Shown here: positions 26,346 to 37,033 of the stretch, in pieces
How the letters are laid out: the number at the start of each line of letters is the position of its first letter
Position numbering within the stretch: the first letter of the stretch is position 1
NCBI RefSeq assembly: GCF_018614975.1
Contig: NZ_JAGGNR010000003.1
Span: 108,800 to 172,799 of the forward strand
Length of the DNA stretch: 64,000 bases
From: Paenibacillus polymyxa
GTDB lineage: Bacteria > Bacillota > Bacilli > Paenibacillales > Paenibacillaceae
Reading direction: 5' to 3'
The notes under the pieces: generated by a model
What the model saw: only the letters and a program-made list of their open reading frames with translations
Databases searched by the model: none
What the model was told of the DNA's origin: nothing
Translations under genes and position numbers: made by a program

Positions 26346-28526
26346 CTAACCAAGCTCTGGCCAACCTTGAACGGTTACCGGCTCGCCTTCGGTATTATGT
26401 GTTGCAGCCGCATAGATCGGCAGTTCACCGTCATGGAACAACCACAATTCGTGCAAGGCCCGTGTACAACCAACGTACAACAGCTTTGCATCACCCGCAT
26501 TTGGCAAATAATGCTTCTGGTCTACGTCTGCCACAATAACGGCATCAAACTCTAACCCTTTGGACAGATAAACTGGTAAAACGGAGTGTCCACCCGTGTA
26601 CTGCCTTTTGCCACCATCGATCAGGTTCAGATCCCAGCCTGCGGCCTGTAGGTCACGGTGAAGTTCCTCTGCTTCATGCAGTGTACGGGTCAGGATGGAG
26701 ACCGTTCGGTAGTCTTTGACCGTTAACACCTTCAAAGCCTGCTCCAGACTCGCCGTCCGCCCTTCTCCTCCATAAGCCAACGTCCGAACCGGATCACCAC
26801 TACGGAAAACAGGAATCGCCGTAATCCCGCTCTTGACGCCACGTTCCAGAATCGTATTGGCATAATCGATAATTTCCATCGTTGAACGATAACTTCGGGT
26901 CAATGCAAAGTATGCATTCTGTTCCTCAGGAAACAGAGAACTCATCTCTTCCCATGCATGAACACCACGGTACTCATGAATCCCTTGGGACAAGTCACCC
27001 AGTATGGTGAAGGAATGCCCTTTGACAAACTGATCCAATAACGCCACATGAAAAGGGGAAAAGTCCTGCGCTTCATCGATCACAATATGGTCAAATCGCT
27101 CCGAACCCTCAATATCATGGACCAGTGTGTGAATGTACACCAATGCAGGCAGATCCTCTTCACGGACGATATCCTGTTTCAGATCTGCTGCGGTTTGTTT
27201 CATGATTAGTTTTGGAATAAGCCCGCTGAGCGAGGCTGGCACAGAGCCACCCTTTGCAGCTTTGAACAGCTGTTTGTATAACGTAAGCGGCTCGTATTGA
27301 GGCCATTTTTTGGCATAAGCTTTCTCACGAGTAGACGCTTTTTTCTTGCGTTCTTTGCGCACAGCTTCTGGCATCGGTTTCTTAAGTTCCATCTCAATCC
27401 AGCGGTGAACCCGCGCCATGACCCGTTCTTTGCGTTTGGCCAGCGGATAATGTTTGTATTCCTCACCAAACCAGTTCTCGATCTCCGTCTTGCTGAGCAC
27501 CTTACCATCCCATGGACTGAAGTCCATATCCGGCACGGAATCCTCTTCCATGCCTGATAGCCACTCTCGAATAAGCTCCATGAAACGGATCGATCCTTTG
27601 TAACGTCCAGGCACATCATCATTCAATTCAGGCCGTGCATCAGGTGTTTCAAACCAAGTGTTTAATGTATCCGACGTATCCGCCAAAGGCATCTCCAGCC
27701 CCAGCAGGTTCATCGCCCAATCCGGGAATGTCCGCTGCTGAATGTCTCCTACTCCGAGTTCCGGGAGCACATCCGAGATGTAATCCAGGAACATATGGTT
27801 GGGTGCAAAAATAACCATTTTCTCCGCAGATACCTGTTCCTTGTACTGATATAACAAAAAGGCAAGCCGATGCAGGGCAACCGTTGTTTTCCCGGATCCG
27901 GCTACACCTTGAATGATTAATGCCGTGTTTCTCGCCGCACGAATGATCAGATCCTGCTCCGCCTGAATCGTAGATACGATGTCACGGAGTTTGTTATCCT
28001 TGTTCTCTCCCAGACGATAAACGAGGAATTCATCAGATACCGCTGGCTGGTCGCTGTCACGGTTATATGTATCCGCCACACGTTCCAATATCCGCTGCCG
28101 AATGACAACGTTTCGTTTCAGATATACGAGACCTTCAATAAGCCCTTCCGGGGCTTCATACGTAGCGGAGGCTTCCCCTCCGGTAAATGAGTAAAACAGG
28201 CTCGCGACAGGAGCACGCCAGTCGATGACGAGCGGATGCTCTCCCACCTCTTCGCGGTCTACGCCGATTTTGCCAATATACAGCGGTTTCCGTGTACCAC
28301 TGCCCTGTTCTTCGAAATCCAAGCGTCCGAAATAGGGTTGCTGCGCGCTCTTGGACAAGGCAGCACGGCGCTCTTCGCGTCCAGCTTCCAACACTTGTTC
28401 TGTGAAGTCGTGGCCGGTATACACCGGAATATTCTGCAGTCGTTCCAACTGACTGTCCACTTCCTCCATCGTTCGCTCTAACCTGTACTCTTCTTCTTGA
28501 TAGGCACTTTGAAAGCTGTCTGACAT
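26346..28526 (-). CDS. helD: RNA polymerase recycling motor HelD
   Basis: This UvrD/Rep-like superfamily 1 ATPase in Gram-positive bacteria binds RNA polymerase and releases stalled complexes. It has an N-terminal coiled-coil arm (EEEYRLERTMEEVDSQLER) that reaches into the secondary channel, Walker A GVAGSGKTTVALHRLA, and helicase motifs including VIDEAQDFSP and a GDLSQGI segment. An inserted HelD-specific domain lies between motifs Ia and II (about 300-430). At 726 residues it is close to the B. subtilis protein (774). ATG follows GGAGGTAAC. It forms its own unit bounded by two terminators. Confidence 0.92.
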   Translation of the reverse strand: MSDSFQSAYQEEEYRLERTMEEVDSQLERLQNIPVYTGHDFTEQVLEAGREERRAALSKSAQQPYFGRLDFEEQGSGTRKPLYIGKIGVDREEVGEHPLVIDWRAPVASLFYSFTGGEASATYEAPEGLIEGLVYLKRNVVIRQRILERVADTYNRDSDQPAVSDEFLVYRLGENKDNKLRDIVSTIQAEQDLIIRAARNTALIIQGVAGSGKTTVALHRLAFLLYQYKEQVSAEKMVIFAPNHMFLDYISDVLPELGVGDIQQRTFPDWAMNLLGLEMPLADTSDTLNTWFETPDARPELNDDVPGRYKGSIRFMELIREWLSGMEEDSVPDMDFSPWDGKVLSKTEIENWFGEEYKHYPLAKRKERVMARVHRWIEMELKKPMPEAVRKERKKKASTREKAYAKKWPQYEPLTLYKQLFKAAKGGSVPASLSGLIPKLIMKQTAADLKQDIVREEDLPALVYIHTLVHDIEGSERFDHIVIDEAQDFSPFHVALLDQFVKGHSFTILGDLSQGIHEYRGVHAWEEMSSLFPEEQNAYFALTRSYRSTMEIIDYANTILERGVKSGITAIPVFRSGDPVRTLAYGGEGRTASLEQALKVLTVKDYRTVSILTRTLHEAEELHRDLQAAGWDLNLIDGGKRQYTGGHSVLPVYLSKGLEFDAVIVADVDQKHYLPNAGDAKLLYVGCTRALHELWLFHDGELPIYAAATHNTEGEPVTVQGWPELG

Positions 28527-28643
28527 GTTTCAGTTACCTCCTAAGAATATGTTTGCTCTGCATGGCCAATCACTGACGACGCAAAAGGATACCCACTATA
28601 TCATATTGATGTGGAAAAAGCTACAGCAACCTGGTGACCTCAT

Positions 28644-28693
28644 AAAAGAAGACCGTTGCTCACGCTCGTACTGAACGAATGATCAACGGTCTT
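28644..28693 (-). terminator. Terminator downstream of the ABC transporter gene
   Basis: AAGACCGTTG (28649-28658) pairs with CAACGGTCTT (28684-28693) across a 25-base loop. A T-rich stretch follows on the minus strand. It lies 58 bases after the ABC gene stop. Confidence 0.7.
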
Positions 28694-28751
28694 AAGTTGA
28701 ACTATAATTTAGACCTTATCTTTGGAAATAGTAATCAATCTAGTTCTGATT

Positions 28752-30536
28752 TCAATCTTGTCCTTCCTGTGCCACAAACTGCTTCTGTGCCAATTCACGG
28801 TATACCGGATGATTGCTAATTAATTCCGCATGTGTTCCGGTTCCAGTAACATGTCCATGCTCTAATACAGCAATCTGATCGGAGTCCACTACTGTGGACA
28901 ATCGGTGCGCGATCACGATCGTAGTTCTGCCTTCCATCAGATTGGACAACGCCTGCTGCACTTCATACTCTGAGGTGCTGTCGAGACTGGATGTGGCTTC
29001 ATCCAACATAAGAATATCCGGACTGCGCAGTAAGGCACGAGCAATAGCAATCCGTTGACGTTGGCCCCCGGATAACTTGATTCCTCTCTCGCCCACTTCC
29101 GTGTCATAACCCTGTGGCAGCTTGTCGATAAAGTCGGCAGAATAAGCCATCACAGCCGCTCGCCGGATCTCATCCATTGTGGCCTCACGACCTAATCCGT
29201 ACGTGATGTTGTCTTTGATCGTACCCGCCATAAGCGGACTTTCCTGAGATACATACCCGATCTTGCTACGCCAGGAGGCCAAGGAATATTCCGTTATGGC
29301 TTGTCCCCCATATGAAATATGGCCTGAATCGGGCATATAGAACTGCTCCATCAAAGAGAACAGTGTTGATTTGCCGCTACCGCTGGGACCGACAATGGCT
29401 GTCACTTTTTGTGTAGGTACCGTCAGATCGATCCCGTGCAGCACTTCCTCACCTGTGACATAGGAAAAGTGTACATCATGGAATGTAATCGTCTCATTTC
29501 CTTTTGGCGCTACCTTGGTGCTGTGATGTGGCTCTTCCTCATCAGCAAGGATGGCTTGTATGCGCTCTGTTGCACCTACAACTTTCTGTAAACGGGAGTA
29601 TAATGTTGTGAATTGTCCCATTGGCATAATGACCTGGAACAACAACAATATGAACGCGACCAGTTCACCAGGTGACAGCATGCCAGACGCTACGCGCATT
29701 CCCCCCACACCCAGGATAACGACCAACACGGCAGTCATGACAAATGTAAACAAGGGACCGATCAGAGCGAGGATACGTGCTTCCTGCAAGCCAAAAGCAA
29801 ACATTTTACGAATCCGGGAATCCCCTGCTTCCACTTCCTGTTTCTCTGTGCCGTAGGCTTTTACCAAGCGGATCTCACCAATAACCTGACTAAGCACGGA
29901 CGTAAGACCTGCCATTTCATCCTGCTGTTTCTTGGAAATCTTGTACATCTTCTTACCCACCGGCAATAGGATCAACAGCGTAAGTGGCACCAGACTCAGA
30001 ATAATGAGCGACATCACCCAATCCAAATAGAACAGTAACGCCACGCCACCCACAACCGCAACGATGTTCGACACAAAGGAAACCAGATAATCCGCGATCA
30101 ACGTCATGATCAGGCTTGTATCATTCGTAATCCGGCTCATCGTATCCCCTGTCCGATTGCGATCGAAATATGGCATTCGCAGCGACAAGACCTTGTTCCA
30201 CAGATTCGTGCGAAGCGTTGCGACCACGCGTTGTCCGGCGTAATTTAACATATAAATACTAATGCCCGAGGCAATCGCCTGAATCACAAATGCACCGAGC
30301 AACAATAAAATCACAGATTTGTTCAATGCCGAAGTGGTAAGCCCATCAATCAGACCTTTGGTCATCAATGGCACGATCAGACCGGCTGTTGTTTGAATCA
30401 GGGTTAAGATAAGGGCCAGGAACAGAATTACTTTTGGCGGGTTCGTGGAAGCGATAAGTTTGACGAAATCCTTGAATCCCTTTTTCCCTACTTTTGTCTC
30501 CTTAGAATTTGACTCAGAGTGCAGCTGTTCTTCCAT
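28752..30536 (-). CDS. BmrA-like multidrug ABC transporter (permease-ATPase)
   Basis: A half-size ABC exporter of 594 residues. The N-terminal domain has six membrane helices; the nucleotide-binding domain carries Walker A GPSGSGKSTL, the Q-loop YVSQESPLMAGTI, signature LSGGQRQRIAIARA, Walker B ILMLDEATSSLD and the H-loop AHRLSTV. It follows the B. subtilis BmrA (YvcC) pattern closely, including the ALNYAGQ/MLNYAGQ region and FDRNRTGDTMSRITND. BmrA is a homodimeric drug exporter. ATG follows GGGAGG. It could work as a homodimer, as no partner half-transporter is adjacent. The lysine-rich N-terminal tail is longer than in BmrA. Confidence 0.9.
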   Translation of the reverse strand: MEEQLHSESNSKETKVGKKGFKDFVKLIASTNPPKVILFLALILTLIQTTAGLIVPLMTKGLIDGLTTSALNKSVILLLLGAFVIQAIASGISIYMLNYAGQRVVATLRTNLWNKVLSLRMPYFDRNRTGDTMSRITNDTSLIMTLIADYLVSFVSNIVAVVGGVALLFYLDWVMSLIILSLVPLTLLILLPVGKKMYKISKKQQDEMAGLTSVLSQVIGEIRLVKAYGTEKQEVEAGDSRIRKMFAFGLQEARILALIGPLFTFVMTAVLVVILGVGGMRVASGMLSPGELVAFILLLFQVIMPMGQFTTLYSRLQKVVGATERIQAILADEEEPHHSTKVAPKGNETITFHDVHFSYVTGEEVLHGIDLTVPTQKVTAIVGPSGSGKSTLFSLMEQFYMPDSGHISYGGQAITEYSLASWRSKIGYVSQESPLMAGTIKDNITYGLGREATMDEIRRAAVMAYSADFIDKLPQGYDTEVGERGIKLSGGQRQRIAIARALLRSPDILMLDEATSSLDSTSEYEVQQALSNLMEGRTTIVIAHRLSTVVDSDQIAVLEHGHVTGTGTHAELISNHPVYRELAQKQFVAQEGQD

Positions 30537-30647
30537 TCTAGTTCCTCCCGTTCTGTTTCAGCTTACCCTTGATCATACGTGTAGATTTCAATTAGGTTTT
30601 GTTACCACGCTGTAGCTAGCCATAACTGCCGATAGTTTATATTCGTT

Positions 30648-31946
30648 TCACAAAATACCATGTAACACAAAGTTCGCCAAGAACAGGATGGAAATGCCAT
30701 ACATGACCACAGGCACCTGTTTACCTTGACCTGCTGCCAGCTTCGCTAATGGATAGGCTATAAATCCAAACGCCATACCGTCCACGATGCTATATGTAAA
30801 TGGAATCATGACCATGATCAGAAATGCCGGGAAGGCCTCTGTGAAGTCACCAAAATCCATATCTTTCACACCTTGCACCATCAGGCCACCAATAATGATC
30901 AAAATGGGTGCAATTGCACTGTCCGGAATGTAACCGAGCAGCGGGATGAAGAAAAAAGTAGCCCCGAATAACACAGCTGTAACGAGCGGAGTCAAACCTG
31001 TGCGACCACCTGCCGCAATTCCGGCTGTAGTCTCGGCTGCAGCAACTGGAGGACTACTTCCGAATACACCTGCCAGCACGGTGCTAATGGACAGAGCACG
31101 CAGACTACCTTTGAACCGCTCTGGACGACCAATCATCTGTGTCTGAGCGGTAATTAATCCGATATTTTCGAACACCACAATCAGCAGTAGGAGGAATACC
31201 GCAATCCAAAACGCGACATCAGCCAGCTTCATCAAAGACAACTCGCCAAACAACCCACCGTATTGACGCAGCGCATCCATCGCTGATACGGACTCACCCG
31301 GTTTCACTGCTCCAAGTAGATAGGCAAGACCTGTCCCGACCAGAATACTGATGAGAAGTCCACCTTGTACGTTCCGTATAAATAAAATCAAGGCAAGTAC
31401 CAGCGTAACGCAGGCTGTAATGACATTTGGATCATTGAAATGCCCAATCGCGACAAACGTGGTCTGGTGTGCGATAACAATTCCACTTTTTTGCAAACCG
31501 ATAAATGTCAGAAACAAACCAATCCCGACCGTAATGCCATGCTGCAGATTTTTCGGAATTGCTTCGCTGATCATTTTGTATAGTGACGTAAACGCAACAA
31601 TGGCAAACAGTATACCTGTAACAGTTACAACGGCCAGCGCTTCTTGCCAGCTTAATTTCATGGAATGTACAAGTGTATACGTGAAAAATGCATTAATCCC
31701 CATTCCGGGGACCACGATAATCGGTGATTTTCCGCCAAATGCCATAAGCAAACAGCCTGCAATGGACGTCAGCAGGGTTCCAACCATAGCTGCCTGCAAG
31801 GGCATCCCGGCATCGGAAAGAATTGTAGCATTGACCATAACGATATAGACCACGGCAAAATAGGAAATGGCTCCCGCCACAACTTCCTTTTTCCACTGGT
31901 CTCCTGGCTCCATGCCAAGACGTCTGGTCATCCATCCGTGTTTCAT
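30648..31946 (-). CDS. NCS2 family purine permease (AzgA/PbuG-like)
   Basis: This nucleobase:cation symporter of the AzgA group takes up guanine, hypoxanthine or adenine. About 12-14 membrane helices are visible. The hallmark VPGMGINAFFTY motif near residue 80 and the substrate-site NCS2 sequence VFENIGLITAQT are present, and GSSPPVAAAETTAGIAAGGR is the conserved C-terminal-half signature. ATG follows AGAGGGG. No purine riboswitch core was found in the 240 bases upstream. It is on the same strand as the ABC exporter, with 111 bases between them, so co-transcription is possible. Confidence 0.9.
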   Translation of the reverse strand: MKHGWMTRRLGMEPGDQWKKEVVAGAISYFAVVYIVMVNATILSDAGMPLQAAMVGTLLTSIAGCLLMAFGGKSPIIVVPGMGINAFFTYTLVHSMKLSWQEALAVVTVTGILFAIVAFTSLYKMISEAIPKNLQHGITVGIGLFLTFIGLQKSGIVIAHQTTFVAIGHFNDPNVITACVTLVLALILFIRNVQGGLLISILVGTGLAYLLGAVKPGESVSAMDALRQYGGLFGELSLMKLADVAFWIAVFLLLLIVVFENIGLITAQTQMIGRPERFKGSLRALSISTVLAGVFGSSPPVAAAETTAGIAAGGRTGLTPLVTAVLFGATFFFIPLLGYIPDSAIAPILIIIGGLMVQGVKDMDFGDFTEAFPAFLIMVMIPFTYSIVDGMAFGFIAYPLAKLAAGQGKQVPVVMYGISILFLANFVLHGIL

Positions 31947-32138
31947 TTCGTTCTATTCCCCTCTCTCAAGCTGCAAATTCTTTATGTATGTATCATCATT
32001 TCGCGCAGCAGAGAATATCATACACGGTTTTGACTTTGAAGTACATGACGTAACTCTGACATTTATCTAGGGCTACAGTTCGGCTATCATAGACGATTTA
32101 CGTCCCATCCGCTCCGTGTTGCGAAGTATGATCACACC

Positions 32139-32171
32139 AAAAAGCGCAGATGCCTTATCGACATCCACGCT
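32139..32171 (-). terminator. Terminator of the hisS-aspS-tcdA unit
   Basis: On the minus strand AGCGTGGATG (32171-32162) pairs with CATCTGCGCT (32152-32143), with two G-U pairs, then TTTTT. It lies just 19 bases beyond the tcdA stop. Confidence 0.75.
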
Positions 32172-32189
32172 TCTTCAGTTGGCAGCAAG

Positions 32190-32948
32190 TTACTGCTGTT
32201 TGTTCTCTGCAATTTCTAACAAATCCTTAATCGCAACACTGACCATAATCAGTCCGGCTACCGGAGGCACAAATGAGTTACTCGCAGGTGGCTGTTTAGC
32301 CTTGCGGATTTCCGGAGCATTCTCGGGAACGATTTTTTGTGTTACGTCCTCACGCGGTTTCATCGGCTTTTCAGTCGAGAAGACCACTTTCACACCTTTT
32401 TTAATGCCGTCTTTGCGAAGTGTGGTACGCACAACACGAGCAATCGGGTCCATGGTCGTTTTCGAAATGTCCGCAACCTGGAATTTCGTTGGATCCATTT
32501 TATTGGCCGCACCCATGCTGGAGATCATCGGAATTTTACGTTTGAGGCACTCTTTAATGAGATGGATTTTGTAAATAATCGTATCGGATGCATCCAGCAC
32601 ATAATCCAGTTCATATTTGAACAATTCCTCATACGTCTCTTCCGTGTAAAACATATTCAGGGCAATCGCATCACATTCCGGATTGATCAGTTTCACACGT
32701 TCCACCATCAGATCCGCTTTTTTCTGCCCTACTGTCGTGGTCAGAGCATGAATCTGGCGGTTAATGTTGGTGATATCCACTACGTCTTTATCAATCAGGA
32801 TGATGCGCCCAACGCCGCTACGGGCAAGAGCTTCTACAGCAATTCCACCTACGCCGCCAATACCCAGGACAGCGACTGTACTATTCTTTAATGCGTCCAG
32901 ACCTTCAGGTCCGATCGCAAGTTCTGTTCTTGAAAATTGATGGAGCAT
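32190..32948 (-). CDS. tcdA: tRNA threonylcarbamoyladenosine dehydratase TcdA
   Basis: This E1-like (ThiF/MoeB fold) ATP-dependent enzyme cyclises t6A37 to ct6A in tRNAs. The nucleotide motif GIGGVGGIAVEALARSGVG and the adenylation-site segment DVVDITNINRQ are intact. DASDTIIYK follows as the metal/catalytic region. It lacks the ThiF-type zinc cysteine cluster, as expected. The 252 residues match B. subtilis YrvM. It lies 18 bases behind aspS on the same strand, closing the hisS-aspS operon, so it is regulated by the same T-box leader. This leaves no room for 6S RNA, which in B. subtilis lies between aspS and yrvM. Confidence 0.93.
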   Translation of the reverse strand: MLHQFSRTELAIGPEGLDALKNSTVAVLGIGGVGGIAVEALARSGVGRIILIDKDVVDITNINRQIHALTTTVGQKKADLMVERVKLINPECDAIALNMFYTEETYEELFKYELDYVLDASDTIIYKIHLIKECLKRKIPMISSMGAANKMDPTKFQVADISKTTMDPIARVVRTTLRKDGIKKGVKVVFSTEKPMKPREDVTQKIVPENAPEIRKAKQPPASNSFVPPVAGLIMVSVAIKDLLEIAENKQQ

Positions 32949-32966
32949 TGAGAATCGATGCCTCCT

Positions 32967-34745
32967 TTATTTCTTTTCCGCTACCGGTTTACGGGCTATG
33001 CGGATATGAAGTTGTTCCAATTGCGAGTCATCCACTTCGGAAGGTGCATTCATGAGCAGATCCGTTGCACTTGCCGTTTTCGGGAAGGCAATCGTTTCAC
33101 GCAGATTCGTGCGGCCTGCCAGCAACATAACGAGACGGTCCAGACCAAAGGCAATACCACCATGCGGTGGAGTTCCATATTCGAATGCTTCCAGCAGATA
33201 GCCGAATTTCTCATTTGCTACTTCTGTAGAGAGTCCCAGGGCAGCAAACATTTTCTCCTGAACGTCACGTTTGTAGATACGCATCGAACCGCCACCTACT
33301 TCATAACCATTGAGAACAAGGTCATAGGCTTGAGCACGAATAGCACCCGGATCTGTGTCGAACAGATGTACATCTTCGTCTTTTGGACGTGTGAACGGAT
33401 GGTGTTCTGCCACATAACGTTTTGCATCTTCATCATATCCGAGGAGTGGGAAGTCCACAACCCAAGCGAATTTGAATTTGCTGTCATCGATCAGTCCGAG
33501 TTGACGGCCGATTTTCAGACGCAATGCACCTAGTACGTCAGCAACCACTTTTTTCGTGTCTGCGGAGAAGAGCAACAAGTCGCCATCCTCAGCACCTGTA
33601 CGTTCTTTGACCGCTTCGATTTCTTCAGGCGTAAAGAACTTCACGATTGGCCCTTTGAACTCGCCGTCTTTCACTTGAATCCAAGCCAGACCTTTTGCAC
33701 CGTAACGTGCAGCAAATGGTCCGAGATCATCGATCTCTTTACGGCTCCATGTGCCACAGCCTTTAGCGTTCAGCACTTTCACTTCTCCACCTTTTTCGAT
33801 GACAGAAGCAAACACTTTAACACCACTGTTGGCTACGATATCGTTCATTTCTACCAGTTCCATACCAAAGCGAAGATCTGGTTTGTCTGAACCGTATTTA
33901 CCCATTGCATCTGCATACGTAATCCGTTGGAACGGCAGTTCCAGCTCAATACCTTTGGTTTCACGCAGCAATTTGGACATCAGTTCTTCCATCATTGGCA
34001 ACAGGTCATCCTGTTGCAAGAAAGAAGTCTCGATGTCGACTTGAGTGAATTCTGGTTGACGGTCTGCACGCAGATCCTCATCCCGGAAACAACGAGCGAT
34101 CTGATAATAACGCTCAACGCCACCCACCATCAGCAATTGTTTGTAGATTTGTGGGGATTGTGGCAAAGCGAAGAATTCACCTTCATGCACACGGCTTGGT
34201 ACGAGATAATCACGCGCACCTTCCGGGGAGCTCTTGGTCAGGATTGGTGTTTCCACTTCAACGAACTCTTCTCCATCCAGGTAGTCACGGAACACTTTGG
34301 ACGCTTTGGAACGCAGTTTCAGTGTTTCGAACATTTCCGGACGACGTAGGTCCAGATAACGATATTTCAAACGAAGGGATTCATCAACTTCGACACCATC
34401 CTCAATGAAGAATGGAGGGGTTTTGGCTGCGTTCAGCACTTCGATTTCTGTGATTTGAACTTCAATTTCACCTGTAGGCAGGTTTTTGTTAACTGTTTCT
34501 GCATCACGTTTAACAACTTTACCCGTTACAGCGATAACATACTCGCTACGTACGCGATCTGCGATTTGCAGAGCTTCACCGGAATAAGCCGGGTTAAAGA
34601 CAACTTGTACAATCCCGCTGCGGTCACGCAGGTCGATGAAGAGTACGCCCCCCAAGTCACGGCGGGTTTGAACCCAACCGTTCAATGTTACTGTTTCACC
34701 GATGTGTGCGGGTGTTAATGCGCCGCAATGATGACTTCTTTTCAT
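32967..34745 (-). CDS. aspS: Aspartate-tRNA ligase
   Basis: A class IIb aminoacyl-tRNA synthetase of bacterial length (592 residues). It has an N-terminal OB-fold anticodon domain ([20 protein letters not shown]), motif 2 region ([19 protein letters not shown]), the GAD insertion domain (about 300-420) and motif 3 ([13 protein letters not shown]). ATG 34745 has GAGGAG seven bases upstream; the frame remains open five codons further up. It is the second gene of the hisS-aspS-tcdA unit, with a 213-base gap behind hisS in which I see nothing of note. Whether it charges only tRNA-Asp or also tRNA-Asn cannot be decided from this alone. Confidence 0.95.
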   Translation of the reverse strand: MKRSHHCGALTPAHIGETVTLNGWVQTRRDLGGVLFIDLRDRSGIVQVVFNPAYSGEALQIADRVRSEYVIAVTGKVVKRDAETVNKNLPTGEIEVQITEIEVLNAAKTPPFFIEDGVEVDESLRLKYRYLDLRRPEMFETLKLRSKASKVFRDYLDGEEFVEVETPILTKSSPEGARDYLVPSRVHEGEFFALPQSPQIYKQLLMVGGVERYYQIARCFRDEDLRADRQPEFTQVDIETSFLQQDDLLPMMEELMSKLLRETKGIELELPFQRITYADAMGKYGSDKPDLRFGMELVEMNDIVANSGVKVFASVIEKGGEVKVLNAKGCGTWSRKEIDDLGPFAARYGAKGLAWIQVKDGEFKGPIVKFFTPEEIEAVKERTGAEDGDLLLFSADTKKVVADVLGALRLKIGRQLGLIDDSKFKFAWVVDFPLLGYDEDAKRYVAEHHPFTRPKDEDVHLFDTDPGAIRAQAYDLVLNGYEVGGGSMRIYKRDVQEKMFAALGLSTEVANEKFGYLLEAFEYGTPPHGGIAFGLDRLVMLLAGRTNLRETIAFPKTASATDLLMNAPSEVDDSQLEQLHIRIARKPVAEKK

Positions 34746-34958
34746 AACCAAACTCCTCATTATGTGAATTTCCGTTCTGTATGGGCAGATAGTGCCTGCT
34801 CTTCAACAGTCCGGTTACGTGTAGACCATGTATTCGAAAAGGCATGTTACCTCTGGCTCGCCAACTTCCGATTAATTGGAATCGTCGGTGAACCTCAGTA
34901 ATTTTGCCGGATCAATGGTTTTACTTGAATGTTTAAGACTTAATGTAACACTTCGTGC

Positions 34959-36212
34959 TTATTTACCTTCGCGAATTGCTGCTACCAGATCATCAAGCTT
35001 CACGGTTTGTTGCTCACCCGTATCCATCGACTTGAGGGCGATCTCACCACGCTCCAGCTCGTCATCACCAAGGATGGCAGTATAGCGGGATTTGAAACGG
35101 TCAGCTGATTTCATCTGTGCTTTCATCTTGCGGCCCAGATAATCACGTTCCCCAGATAGTCCAGACTGACGAAGTTTGAACAACTGACGGTTCACTTCAC
35201 GATCAGCTGCCTCTCCCAGAGCAACAAAGTACACATCCAGTGGAGCCAGCGTAGTAACCTCAATATTTTGGTGCTCCAGAATCAGTTGGATGCGCTCCAG
35301 ACCAATACCGAAGCCGATGCCCGGCTGATCAGGTCCGCCGATATCACCAACGAGACCATTGTAACGACCACCGCCGCCAACGGTATCAATCGCTCCAATC
35401 CCTTGGGCTTTTAATTCAAAAGCAGTCAGCGTGTAATAATCCAAGCCCCGAACCAGACGATTGTTCACAGCATAATCTACTCCGAAATCATCCAGGTATG
35501 CCTGCAGCTTGGCAAAGTGATTTAAAGACTCTTCATCCAGGCTATCCAGTATGGACGGTGCCCCAACGAATTTGTCCTGATCGACTTTACAGTCGAGTAC
35601 ACGCAGCGGATTACGCTCCATGCGGGACTGGCAGTCCTTACACAGGCTGTCTTTCATTGGTCTGAGGAACCCAAGTAACGTCTCGCGGTATTCTGCACGG
35701 CTGGTCGAGTTACCAACAGAGTTGATCTCCACTTTGACATCCTTTAAGCCAAGTTCTACACACAACTGGTATCCAAGTGCGATTACTTCCGCATCAATCG
35801 CCGGGTCCAGCGCACCGATGGCTTCTACACCAAACTGGTGGAACTGACGCTGACGGCCTGCCTGCGGACGCTCGTACCGGAACATCGGACCGATGTAATA
35901 GAGCTTGCTCACATCCGGTTCGCCGTAGATTTTATTCTCTACATACGCACGGACAACACCCGCTGTTCCCTCCGGACGAAGAGTCATGCTGCGATTGCCT
36001 TTGTCATCAAAGGTATACATTTCTTTCTCAACGATATCGGTAGTCTCTCCTACACCGCGTACAAATAAAGAAGTCTGTTCGAAGATCGGTGTACGAATCT
36101 CGCGGTAATTAAACCGTCGACACAGATCTCGTGCTTTTTCTTCTACGTACTGCCATTTCTCGACAACTCCAGGCAGTAAGTCCTGCGTTCCAGTCGGTTT
36201 TTGAAAAGCCAT
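34959..36212 (-). CDS. hisS: Histidine-tRNA ligase
   Basis: A class II synthetase of 417 residues. Motif 2 lies in [20 protein letters not shown], where Arg residues bind ATP. The histidine-specific signatures [15 protein letters not shown] and the final [13 protein letters not shown] block are present, followed by the alpha/beta anticodon-binding domain. ATG follows GGAGGG. It is the first gene after a T-box leader whose specifier reads GAC (Asp) rather than a histidine codon, so it may respond to charged tRNA-Asp levels. The 256 bases between the T-box terminator and the ATG are A+T rich, with one short hairpin (36370-36388) of unclear role. Confidence 0.95.
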   Translation of the reverse strand: MAFQKPTGTQDLLPGVVEKWQYVEEKARDLCRRFNYREIRTPIFEQTSLFVRGVGETTDIVEKEMYTFDDKGNRSMTLRPEGTAGVVRAYVENKIYGEPDVSKLYYIGPMFRYERPQAGRQRQFHQFGVEAIGALDPAIDAEVIALGYQLCVELGLKDVKVEINSVGNSTSRAEYRETLLGFLRPMKDSLCKDCQSRMERNPLRVLDCKVDQDKFVGAPSILDSLDEESLNHFAKLQAYLDDFGVDYAVNNRLVRGLDYYTLTAFELKAQGIGAIDTVGGGGRYNGLVGDIGGPDQPGIGFGIGLERIQLILEHQNIEVTTLAPLDVYFVALGEAADREVNRQLFKLRQSGLSGERDYLGRKMKAQMKSADRFKSRYTAILGDDELERGEIALKSMDTGEQQTVKLDDLVAAIREGK

Positions 36213-36468
36213 CTTGATCCCTCCAGCATTGATTTTTTTCTCTAAAAGTTAAAAAATTCTACACGTGATCACTGCGCGGGCAGAACAACCTTACAATCGC
36301 TGTTATCCCCAGATTTTTTGAATTAATTTTATAATGTGGAAATCCGGTGATAGCATATGCTTCCGATGTAGCTTTCTTTCAGAAAGCTTTTAGGCGAACG
36401 CTTCGCTTTTACAAGTTTTTTTCTGCCCTCTCCGTTTTCGTGTATTTCTTTTAAATCACTTATATAAC

Positions 36469-36815
36469 AAAAAAATCCCTCGCCCTGTCGCTGAGTATAC
36501 AGCAAACAAAGGGACGAGAGATTGTGTAATATACATTCACCCGTGGTACCACCCACATTCCGGAAACCTGACACTTTAGCCGTTCAGGTGATCTCTGATG
36601 ATTCAGGGTTGCACACAGCACCCTGATCAAGCAGATATTCCGCTCTACGTGTAACGCACGTCCTGCGCAGGCCGGCTACTGGTCAACAGATCAACTCTGC
36701 TATGTTCGCCGTCTGTTCTCGGGGAAGTCATTCGTCCGCTCATCAAGAGAATCCTTACAGCCTGGGGATTCCTCTCTGGTCATGTGGGCACGGAGTACTT
36801 GGTCCCGTCATCAAA
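36469..36815 (-). promoter_or_regulatory. T-box riboswitch in front of hisS-aspS-tcdA (specifier GAC)
   Basis: The T-box GGGTGGTACCACGGG spans 36554-36540. The terminator pairs ATCTCTCGTCCCT with AGGGCGAGGGAT (36522-36475) ahead of seven T residues (36475-36469). In stem I GGGA pairs with TCCC and TCCG with CGGA; the loop carries AAGTAC (AGTA at 36799-36796) on the 5' side and CGAATGACT on the 3' side. Aligning GAA-N-specifier with the alaS leader in the same window puts GAC at 36729-36727. GAC encodes Asp. A possible promoter lies upstream (TTGACT 36859-36854; -10 weak). Confidence 0.88.
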
Positions 36816-37033
36816 TCAGTAATATAGTTCAAATATCGACTTGTATTGACTATAGTCAACGTATTATTTTCTGATTGTAATGAACCGCAGTGCTAAAGTC
36901 AAGGGTTAACACGAAAAGATAGCTCTAAAAATTTTGCTCACACGCAGCATGGTATGAGGAGTCCACAGAAAATATGGCTAGTAGAAGCTGGATTCATCAT
37001 ATGAATTCCAACTTCTATTCGCTTCTTATTCCT

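Noticed and set aside
31947..32189. Possible purine riboswitch or 6S RNA upstream of the purine permease
   Set aside because: The purine aptamer core and the 6S open-promoter-like bulge were not seen; the stretch holds only the tcdA terminator and a weak promoter-like TATGAT.
36329..36574. 81-codon minus-strand frame before hisS
   Set aside because: It is located over the T-box terminator and antiterminator, so it is RNA structure, not coding.
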